NCBI GenBank assembly: GCA_009705075.1
Contig: WLCY01000029.1
Span: 1-7,049 of the forward strand
Length of the DNA stretch: 7,049 nucleotides
Direction of reading: 5' to 3'
Origin: Actinomycetota bacterium
GTDB taxonomy: Bacteria; Actinomycetota; Actinomycetes; Nanopelagicales; Nanopelagicaceae
Shown piece after piece: positions 1 to 5,752 of the stretch. Position 1 is the stretch's first letter, and every line of letters begins with the position of its first letter. The notes under the pieces are model-generated. The model was given only the letters and a program-made list of their open reading frames with translations, was not told the origin of the DNA and made no database searches. A program made the translations under genes and the position numbers.

Positions 1-379
1 GGACCGCTCCGCTTTTACATAACTTCATTCCATTGTAGGCAGCTGGATTGTGGCTTGCGGTAAACATAGCGCCAGGCATATTCAATTTGCCAGCCGCAAA
101 ATACAACATATCTGTTGATGCCAACCCGATTCGAATTACATCCATACCTTGCGAAGTTGCGCCGTCAGAAAAAGCATCGGCCAAAGTGGGTGATGAAGGA
201 CGCATATCTTCACCAATAATTATTGTTGATGGCTCTCGCTCTTCCTGCAGAAATTTTGCATATGCACTACCAAGAACGAAGGCAAAATCTGGGGTTAGTT
301 GTGAATCAACAAGCCCGCGCACGTCATAGGCTTTAATTATTGAATCTAAGAATTCTTCGGTGAGCTCACCAGTTGGCAT
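1..379 (-). CDS. manB: Phosphomannomutase/phosphoglucomutase, N-terminal part (cut by window edge)
   Basis: This is the first 126 residues of an alpha-D-phosphohexomutase; the rest lies beyond base 1. The family interconverts mannose-6-phosphate and mannose-1-phosphate (some members also accept glucose phosphates) in the cytoplasm, feeding GDP-mannose synthesis. Visible motifs are the opening IIKAYDVRG (residues 14-22), GEDMR (56-60, usually GRDMR) and the catalytic loop TASHNPAAYNGMK (107-119), whose Ser109 is the phosphorylated active-site serine. The ATG at 379 is the only reasonable start: an in-frame TAG lies four codons upstream (391-389) and no start codon falls between. No strong Shine-Dalgarno sequence is seen. 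It follows the DUF3499 gene by 25 bp and looks like the distal gene of the whiB unit. Family assignment is firm; mannose rather than glucose specificity is inferred from the conserved actinobacterial neighbourhood. Confidence 0.9.
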   Translation of the reverse strand, partial: MPTGELTEEFLDSIIKAYDVRGLVDSQLTPDFAFVLGSAYAKFLQEEREPSTIIIGEDMRPSSPTLADAFSDGATSQGMDVIRIGLASTDMLYFAAGKLNMPGAMFTASHNPAAYNGMKLCKSGAV

Positions 380-404
380 AGCGCTAATCTAACTTAAAAT
401 TAAT

Positions 405-782
405 TTAGTTTGGAATAGCTCTAAGGTGCCCTCTACGCCCAATTTCAAGCGGTGGAATATTTAAATCAGGTAAATCAGTTCTAACTACGCTCTCTCTAGA
501 GCCCACTTCGCGCACAGCATCAGCGATAGCCATCAAATCATCATTGGTCGGTCCCGAAGCAACTGACTCTGGTTCATGTTTGATTATCGTCCAACCTACA
601 GGAGCGCTCATTCGTAGACTGTGTTGATCGCAGAGATCGTAAGCATGTGGCTCTGAAAAAGTTGCAAGTGGGCCAAGGACTGCAGTTGAATCTGAATAAA
701 TATAAGTAAGTGTTTTTGTTGCAAGGTGGCGACAACCAACGCGCGAACAGAGGCGGCCTGTACGTGGTTGTGGGCGTGTCAT
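405..782 (-). CDS. DUF3499 family protein, putative zinc-binding
   Basis: A 125-residue actinobacterial protein of unknown function, recognised from its opening RPQPRTGRLCSRVGCRHLAT and the segment YDLCDQHSLRMSAPVGW (48-64). Cys12 and Cys17 (CSRVGC), with Cys51 and His54 (CDQH), form a C-x4-C...C-x2-H pattern that would suit one bound zinc ion, as in a small zinc-ribbon; binding is inference. The N-terminal half is compact and conserved-looking. The C-terminal half (about 75-125) is more polar and probably variable. There is no signal peptide or membrane segment, so it should be cytoplasmic. In mycobacteria the equivalent (Rv3258c, from memory) lies between whiB2 and the phosphomannomutase gene, and the same order holds here. 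Start is ATG at 782 without an evident Shine-Dalgarno sequence; it lies 40 bp after the DUF5719 gene and 25 bp before manB. Confidence 0.87.
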   Translation of the reverse strand: MTRPQPRTGRLCSRVGCRHLATKTLTYIYSDSTAVLGPLATFSEPHAYDLCDQHSLRMSAPVGWTIIKHEPESVASGPTNDDLMAIADAVREVGSRESVVRTDLPDLNIPPLEIGRRGHLRAIPN

Positions 783-822
783 AGTTAAGAGGCTATCGCG
801 CCAAGGCGCTAAAAGATGGGAT

Positions 823-2160
823 TTACTGACGGGAAATTATGCGCGCGTCAGGATTTGGAACTGCTGCACTTTCTAATTCTGCTCCTGCAACTACTGGCAG
901 ATAACTTAAGCCGACCCGCTCTTTAAAGATAATTCCGCCATATATCTGACTGCTTGCCGTACTAAAACTAGCCCGCAGAACTCCGTTCTTTGGGTGCCAA
1001 AGCGCCCATTCTTCGCCATCAGTACTTCGAATTGTCTTGCTATAGAGCTTTCGATTCTTATCGACCCATTGAACGTCGACCTCAATATTCTTACCTTGGA
1101 AAACGACGTCAGGATTTAATCCACCGAGGTGCAATGAAACATCTTTAAACTCTGCTACCGAGGTAGACCACGCGAATTCAGTACCTCCATTAATAGTACG
1201 AGAGCTCTTAACGGCAGCAACTATTGGCCGATCTGCCGTGAGTACCAACGAAAAATTACGGGCTTGGAGTACTGGGTTGAACTGCACATCGAGAACTTTT
1301 CCAGCATTAACGCTTATGTTATCTAGCCCAATAGGAATGAAACTTCCATCACTTGAAACTATTTTGGCACGAACATTTGCATCGACTTTGCCAGGAACCA
1401 AAATCCGCAAGGTTTGTGTAGCTTTCTTGTCAACCAGTTTTACATTGCTAATTGCAGGTATCACAACGCGATTAGAAGGATCAGCACCCTGAGATACAAA
1501 ATCAGCGCCGAGCGAGGAGATTCCTCGCTCCCTCTGATCATGCACAAAAGTTGTTACTCGACCGGAGCGAGTAATTGAATGAATGACAATCGAATCCTCC
1601 CCCGGCGCCAAAGAGTCGAGATAAATTCGCTTGCTTGAGTTTCTATTTATTCGCTTTGATATAACCGATGATACTGAACTCGATGTGTAAACAATTAGAT
1701 CAACCACCGAAGTACTCAGTCCACTATTGATAATTTCGATTGATGCCCGACTAGATACGGTGCCAGAGCCTCCAACAAACCATTGATCTCCGCTACTTAT
1801 GGAGCAAACAACAGTGGCAAGTGAGGCAGATTTAGATCGAGTTACATTTATAGAACTCTCAAAATTCCCATCAACCAAGAGTGGTAGCGATGATAGGTAG
1901 AAGCTGGTCTTCGCTCTTGCTAATTTATTATTTTTCGTTGGAATTTGTCGGACCAGAATTTTAGATGACGGTAGAACTGATGTTGATGTGCCATTGCTTA
2001 AATTAGCCGGGCATACCGTCGCTGGATATGACTTAACTTTGGTTACCCCAGAATTATCTGGATTAATAACAATTGTCGAAACAATACTTAGGGCAAAAAT
2101 AGAGAGCGCTGCAAAAATCTTGGTGTTTATTTCATCGATCCACTTTAGGTTTTTATTCAT
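823..2160 (-). CDS. DUF5719 family exported, membrane-anchored protein
   Basis: A 445-residue protein with a short charged N-terminus, one hydrophobic segment (about residues 15-32) and no lipobox, so it is probably tethered in the membrane with the rest outside. The body is rich in Ser, Val, Thr and short beta-type stretches. The stretch from Cys119 through QWFVGGSG (126-133) to IEIINSG resembles the repeated beta-sandwich pattern of DUF5719 proteins (WxxxGG followed by a strand ending in an N-x-G turn), and a later FAWSTS also fits. Only two cysteines exist, Cys50 and Cys119, both on the predicted outer side, suggesting one disulfide. The ATG overlaps the stop of the glycosyltransferase gene (ATGA), with GAGGAG five bases upstream, so the two are probably translationally coupled. 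The function is unknown; a role beside the giant glycosyltransferase in the envelope is inferred from this coupling. Confidence 0.8.
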   Translation of the reverse strand: MNKNLKWIDEINTKIFAALSIFALSIVSTIVINPDNSGVTKVKSYPATVCPANLSNGTSTSVLPSSKILVRQIPTKNNKLARAKTSFYLSSLPLLVDGNFESSINVTRSKSASLATVVCSISSGDQWFVGGSGTVSSRASIEIINSGLSTSVVDLIVYTSSSVSSVISKRINRNSSKRIYLDSLAPGEDSIVIHSITRSGRVTTFVHDQRERGISSLGADFVSQGADPSNRVVIPAISNVKLVDKKATQTLRILVPGKVDANVRAKIVSSDGSFIPIGLDNISVNAGKVLDVQFNPVLQARNFSLVLTADRPIVAAVKSSRTINGGTEFAWSTSVAEFKDVSLHLGGLNPDVVFQGKNIEVDVQWVDKNRKLYSKTIRSTDGEEWALWHPKNGVLRASFSTASSQIYGGIIFKERVGLSYLPVVAGAELESAAVPNPDARIISRQ

Positions 2161-5100
2161 GCGAGCTCCTCGATTGGAACTTCGCGACGGCGGCGACCTG
2201 CGGGTAGCGAGAGAACTATCACCGATAGCAACGCCAATAACTGGATAGAAATCAGGGCTCTGCGTTTAGTTCCATCGTGCAAAAGTGTGAAGGGTCCGGA
2301 ATCTGAAACTTCAAAGGTTGGTAGGCCAATTGCAGATTCTTGGACTTTTATCTGATTTCCATTAACTATTAACTTCCAGCCATCATCAAATTTTTCAGCG
2401 AGAGTTACGGTTCCAGGAGTTTGCAGATCACCCCAAGCGCCAACTTTGGCAGAATTCAAAATTGTGGTCGCGCCAGTTACATCTAGAACTGAGATTCGAG
2501 ACTTGCTACCACTGACTTGCCAAATGATTCCTGCAGTCGTTGATGAACTTCGGGTGAAGCCGCCAATTCCATCTATCGTACGGACGAGAGCTTGATCAAC
2601 AGGATTTTTTAAGTACAAGTATTGAATTCCATAAGCGCCGAGTATTTTACTTGATGTGAGCCCAGACCCACTTATCAATTCAGTTACTGCGTTCTTGATG
2701 ATTGCTGGAGTTGAGATCGCAACATCAGCATCACCAATTTCCAAATCCGAACCCCTAGTGATGAAGTAATTTATTTGATCTTGCGTTCTACCGATTACTA
2801 AAGTCTTTGGTCTATTCGGTGTATCACTTAGAGATGCGATAAATGGTGGGACTACCTCACTCTTTCCGCCAGTAACCAAAGAATTTGCCCCGCCGGTCAA
2901 AGCCCAGGTAGTTGTTGCGATAATCGAGAGCGCTGCGACAAATACGGTAACGACAGAAAGCAAGTGTCCGACGCCAATCTGCGAAATTCTTAGGTTTGGA
3001 ATTAATTCGCTCGCAATTTTAAGAGTAGGAATCAAAATTAAAATCTCGGCAAAGAGAACTACCGTTCCGTTCCAAACTCCACCAATACTGCCATGTCCAT
3101 TAATTTGAATTTGGGAAAGGATCACTACCAGAGAGAGCAGAAGTAAAGCGGATGCAGTTTCTACCTGATATTTATTAGTTAGCGCAATCGCAAGTAAAAA
3201 GATTGTGAATGGCGCAAAGATCCAAATCGGAACTCCAGAAATACCGCCAGGGTTAAAGAGCAAAGCGCTAAAGGCTGAACCACCTGAAAGTGGTAGCCCG
3301 GGATCTAAGAAAATTTGAGTTGGATGCAAAATTATCGAAGTTGACCAAGGTGCGTTGAGAAGTCCAGGAATTAGAAGAAGCGCAAGCGCTCTCTTCATGC
3401 GGATAAGCTTTACGTTATTGAGAGCGCTATTTAGAGAGCTATTGAGAGCTTTGCGGTCAAAGAAAATAGTAAGAGAGATAAAGAAAAATGTGACGGTCCA
3501 AACAATAAGAAAAATTGGAGAAAAAGCCGAAATAAAAGCTGCCAGCAAGGAGAGCCCATAAACCTTGCGCCAAGTTAATTCTTCAAACTTCCTAGACTTG
3601 GGAAGAACACTTAAAAAACCTGGGGCAAGAAGAGATATGACTAATGTGCCGAGCCGTCCTTGGTTGATGCTGTTCCAAATGACCGGTGACATGGCATAGA
3701 GGGCTCCGCCAATTACAGAAATTTGCACTGTAAGTCCTACTCGCCTGGCGCTTCGATACATGGCAAAGAAGGCCAATGGTGGAACAAGTAACGAGAAGAT
3801 TGTAAGAAAAAGCCAAACTTTTCCAAAGGTTATTCCAGAAGCCACGGCCAAAATCGCAACCCAAGGTGGAGTAGATGCGGCTGAACCTAATCCAACTAGG
3901 TGCCAGGACTCTGTGTACTTTGCGAAGAGATCGGCAGCGCCGCTGGGAGCAATAGCCAAAGCTCCGCCACTAATACTTCCAAATCTATTTCTAGAAGCGA
4001 TCAAGGAAATAAGGAAAGTTGTGAATACTCCAATTAAAAGTGGATGACTTCGAATCCTCTGCCAATTAGATTTACTTGATTTAGAAACCATATTTGCAAG
4101 GTCTTGATCATCAAAACTCTCGTCTATTACTCCAATATCGGCATATGACATTGGATCATTAGAATTTGACCCATCGTCTTCCTCTGCCTTTATAAATTTT
4201 CGAATTGAATTACTAGCCTGCTCTAGCGCAAGGCGAATCTGGCTGCCGGGTGGTGGGATAAATTCTCTAATAATTCGTGGTGAGAGCAAACGTTTCTGTT
4301 TTCGCAGCCTTCTAGCAACTATCAAATCTCCTGGTTTAATTATTAGGAGTCCGACTGCAGCAATTTCATCAGCCGCATATCCAGGAAGTTTGGCTATTAA
4401 GTATCCAATGGCCCTAATAGCAGCGCTTCCAACTATTTGAATTGATATCCAAGGCAGCAACCACCAAGAAGCATTTGCAAGCAAGACATATGCAGCATTC
4501 TTGCGATCTAGAAGTCTTGGTCGATGCAAAAATGCTTCTTCAACATCAACGCTTCGGCGCTCTGAAGCTGATGCTTCAGCGTGGTAGACCAGAGCTTCAG
4601 GCGCCGTCATGACCGAGAAACCCGCAACTCTTGCTCGCCAACCCAAATCTACGTCATCTCTAAATAGTGCAAGATTTGGATCAAGTCCGCCCAAATCTTC
4701 AAATATCTTGCGCCTTGCCAACATCGCCGCAGTACTTACTGCCATGACCTCTGTTGGTTTATCAAATTGTCCTTGATCTTGCTCTCGAGGTTCGAGGCCA
4801 GTCCAACGTGCACCATTTACTGCAATGCTGATTCCAACTTCTAATAAATGTTGGCGGTCATACCAGCCACGTAACTTAGGTCCTACAAATGCAACTTGTG
4901 GTTTATCGATTAGACCTTCGATTAACAATTCGAGAGCGTTTTTGGCAGGCGCACAATCATCGTGAAGGATCCAGATTAATTCTTCTTGATCGCCTTGCTT
5001 TAACCTCTTTGCTGAACCGAGGGCGAGCGCAATTGCATCTCCAAACCCGGCATCTTGATCGGTCCTGATAACGGTTAATCCCGAATTAGTAAGCATCAAT

Positions 5101-5246
5101 ACCGAGTTATCGGTAGAACCGGTATCGACAGCAATCATGCGATCCATCGGCCGAGTTTGCGAAGATAGCGCTGCAATTAATTCAGGCAGCCAGGTTGCAC
5201 CATTATGCGAAACTAGAATTGCGGTTACGAAAAAATTGTCAGCCAC
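2157..5246 (-). CDS. Giant GT2-family glycosyltransferase with polytopic membrane region and outer C-terminal domain
   Basis: A 1029-residue membrane protein. Residues 5-230 are a GT-A domain of family 2: nucleotide-sugar motif VDTGSTD (40-46), metal-binding LHDDCAP (94-100, HDD in the DxD place) and FRDDVDLGWRAR (195-206) with acidic residues likely to include the catalytic base. Hydrophobic stretches lie at about 253-284. A polar acidic linker (about 354-385) precedes some ten hydrophobic segments between 402 and 780. Residues 785-995 are polar and probably extracytoplasmic, with a GWKLIVNGN turn (956-964) like beta-domains at the end of other large envelope transferases. A last helix (997-1015) ends in a cytoplasmic GRRRR tail. 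The membrane part, including YAMSPV (517-522) and GRLGT (530-534), faintly recalls AftD/GT-C-like enzymes, which is inference. The start is GTG at 5246 with an AAGGAT site seven bases upstream. Donor and acceptor are unknown; a mannosyl or related envelope glycan is suggested by manB nearby. Confidence 0.88.
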   Translation of the reverse strand: MADNFFVTAILVSHNGATWLPELIAALSSQTRPMDRMIAVDTGSTDNSVLMLTNSGLTVIRTDQDAGFGDAIALALGSAKRLKQGDQEELIWILHDDCAPAKNALELLIEGLIDKPQVAFVGPKLRGWYDRQHLLEVGISIAVNGARWTGLEPREQDQGQFDKPTEVMAVSTAAMLARRKIFEDLGGLDPNLALFRDDVDLGWRARVAGFSVMTAPEALVYHAEASASERRSVDVEEAFLHRPRLLDRKNAAYVLLANASWWLLPWISIQIVGSAAIRAIGYLIAKLPGYAADEIAAVGLLIIKPGDLIVARRLRKQKRLLSPRIIREFIPPPGSQIRLALEQASNSIRKFIKAEEDDGSNSNDPMSYADIGVIDESFDDQDLANMVSKSSKSNWQRIRSHPLLIGVFTTFLISLIASRNRFGSISGGALAIAPSGAADLFAKYTESWHLVGLGSAASTPPWVAILAVASGITFGKVWLFLTIFSLLVPPLAFFAMYRSARRVGLTVQISVIGGALYAMSPVIWNSINQGRLGTLVISLLAPGFLSVLPKSRKFEELTWRKVYGLSLLAAFISAFSPIFLIVWTVTFFFISLTIFFDRKALNSSLNSALNNVKLIRMKRALALLLIPGLLNAPWSTSIILHPTQIFLDPGLPLSGGSAFSALLFNPGGISGVPIWIFAPFTIFLLAIALTNKYQVETASALLLLSLVVILSQIQINGHGSIGGVWNGTVVLFAEILILIPTLKIASELIPNLRISQIGVGHLLSVVTVFVAALSIIATTTWALTGGANSLVTGGKSEVVPPFIASLSDTPNRPKTLVIGRTQDQINYFITRGSDLEIGDADVAISTPAIIKNAVTELISGSGLTSSKILGAYGIQYLYLKNPVDQALVRTIDGIGGFTRSSSTTAGIIWQVSGSKSRISVLDVTGATTILNSAKVGAWGDLQTPGTVTLAEKFDDGWKLIVNGNQIKVQESAIGLPTFEVSDSGPFTLLHDGTKRRALISIQLLALLSVIVLSLPAGRRRREVPIEELA
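2166..2171 (-). promoter_or_regulatory. Ribosome binding site of the DUF5719 gene, inside the glycosyltransferase gene
   Basis: GAGGAG lies five bases before the ATG at 2160 and encodes the two Glu codons near the end of the glycosyltransferase. Together with the ATGA overlap it fixes the DUF5719 start and points to coupled translation of the two membrane proteins. Confidence 0.8.
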
Positions 5247-5252
5247 GGGTTA

Positions 5253-5258
5253 ATCCTT
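5253..5258 (-). promoter_or_regulatory. Ribosome binding site supporting the GTG start of the glycosyltransferase
   Basis: AAGGAT sits seven bases before the GTG at 5246. No other purine-rich site is close, and the GT-A fold begins about six residues into the protein from this GTG, so the site decides the start. Confidence 0.7.
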
Positions 5259-5292
5259 GACTAAAATTCTTAAAATAGCGAAGAGAGGTGAA

Positions 5293-5574
5293 TTAAGCAG
5301 AACGGCGCTTTAGGCGACGACGCTCACGTTCGGAGAGGCCTCCCCAAATACCAAAACGCTCATCATGGGCGAGCGCATATTCCAAGCACTCCCCACGAAC
5401 ATCGCAAGATAAGCAGACGCGCTTAGCCTCTCGAGTAGAACCACCCTTTTCAGGGAAAAATGCTTCAGGATCGGTCTGAGCGCATAGAGCGCGCTCCTGC
5501 CAGGAAAGTTCGATGCCGTCACTATTGATTACGCCCTCTATTGCTACTTGTTGAATCTGGCGTGGATCGCTCAT
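5293..5574 (-). CDS. whiB: WhiB-family iron-sulfur transcriptional regulator (WhiB/WhiB2/WhmD type)
   Basis: A 93-residue Wbl protein. Four cysteines, Cys31, Cys54, Cys57 and Cys63 (C-x22-C-x2-C-x5-C), are the ligands of a [4Fe-4S] cluster. The conserved turn GIWGG is at 75-79, followed by the basic tail ERRRLKRR (84-91) used for DNA contact. Wbl proteins generally act with the primary sigma factor; the WhiB/WhmD branch is known to control sporulation septation in Streptomyces and cell division in Mycobacterium. Assignment to this branch rests on its place upstream of the glycosyltransferase, DUF5719, DUF3499 and manB set, plus length and sequence; other Wbl branches cannot be fully excluded. 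The ATG at 5574 has an excellent AAGGAGT site seven bases upstream, and a strong promoter lies about 55-85 bp upstream. It is first in its transcription unit, 46 bp before the glycosyltransferase. Confidence 0.95.
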   Translation of the reverse strand: MSDPRQIQQVAIEGVINSDGIELSWQERALCAQTDPEAFFPEKGGSTREAKRVCLSCDVRGECLEYALAHDERFGIWGGLSERERRRLKRRSA

Positions 5575-5580
5575 ACGGGT

Positions 5581-5587
5581 ACTCCTT
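5581..5587 (-). promoter_or_regulatory. Ribosome binding site of whiB
   Basis: AAGGAGT lies six bases before the ATG at 5574. It is the best Shine-Dalgarno match in the window, in keeping with a well-translated regulator gene. Confidence 0.85.
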
Positions 5588-5629
5588 CAAACTTTAAAGC
5601 CGCCCGGGTAGGACGGGGTTACTGAGAGA

Positions 5630-5658
5630 ATTACACGCGTGTAACTCGATTAAGTCAA
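5630..5658 (-). promoter_or_regulatory. Sigma70-type promoter of whiB and the downstream unit
   Basis: On the minus strand, TTGACT (5658-5653) and TGTAAT (5635-5630) are separated by exactly 17 bp, close to the housekeeping consensus. Transcription would start near 5623, giving a leader of about 50 bases that contains the whiB ribosome binding site. No other good pair is seen in the intergenic region. The promoter probably serves whiB, the glycosyltransferase, DUF5719, DUF3499 and manB, as no terminator is evident between them. Confidence 0.75.
5631..5644. promoter_or_regulatory. 14-bp perfect palindrome over the whiB -10 region, candidate operator
   Basis: TTACACGCGTGTAA is perfectly symmetrical and covers five bases of the -10 hexamer and part of the spacer, where a bound protein would block RNA polymerase. 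Its half-sites TTACAC and GTGTAA fit the halves of the known BldD box of Streptomyces (TnACnC-W-GnGTnA), but with two central bases instead of one. BldD is known to control whiB in Streptomyces. Operator function is inference. Confidence 0.5.
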
Positions 5659-5674
5659 GCCAAAGTCTGACTTA
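5651..5674. promoter_or_regulatory. Inverted repeat over the whiB -35 region
   Basis: TAAGTCA (5651-5657) and TGACTTA (5668-5674) are perfect 7-bp inverted arms separated by 10 bp. One arm covers five of the six -35 bases and the other lies just upstream. The arm spacing puts like faces of the two half-sites about 17 bp apart, which would suit a dimeric regulator; it could also be chance in AT-rich DNA. Confidence 0.35.
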
Positions 5675-5752
5675 TTTACGCTCAAAATTAATAATTTTTA
5701 GAAATATGGTGAATATTTCCCCATTTACAGGCAATTTTTTGTGAATACGAAA

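Larger units (their letters stand above)
5575..5752. other. 178-bp intergenic region upstream of whiB
   Basis: This is the longest non-coding stretch of the window. Its whiB-proximal half holds the promoter, the two inverted repeats and the ribosome binding site. The distal half (about 5680-5752) is very AT-rich. It contains a loose direct repeat of GTGAATA (5710 and 5741 areas) but no clear hairpin plus T-run to end transcription from the guanylyltransferase gene, so some read-through into whiB is possible. Confidence 0.7.

Noticed and set aside
48..329. Plus-strand open frame of 93 codons.
   Set aside because: It is antisense to the phosphomannomutase gene, whose frame shows clear catalytic motifs; the plus-strand product has no recognisable domain or ribosome binding site.
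798..809. Short GC-rich hairpin GCGCCAAGGCGC between the DUF5719 and DUF3499 genes, a possible terminator.
   Set aside because: The stem is only 4-5 bp and no T-run follows on either strand; the unit seems to continue through it. It might form a small CUUG-loop hairpin ahead of DUF3499, but nothing supports a function.
1238..1492. Plus-strand open frame of 84 codons within the DUF5719 gene.
   Set aside because: It lies wholly antisense to a well-supported gene, and the product has no family-like features.
3592..3864. Minus-strand frame of 90 codons overlapping the glycosyltransferase in another phase.
   Set aside because: It falls inside the membrane region of the glycosyltransferase, which reads through without interruption; the Cys/His/Arg-rich product looks like an out-of-phase translation.
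5310..5522. Alternative minus-strand frame within whiB.
   Set aside because: The overlapping whiB frame has all four cluster cysteines, GIWGG and a strong ribosome binding site; the other phase has no such support.
5686..5704. AT-rich partial symmetry (AAAATTATTAATTTT type) as a terminator after the guanylyltransferase gene.
   Set aside because: The symmetry is imperfect and contains only A/T pairs, which would give no stable hairpin.
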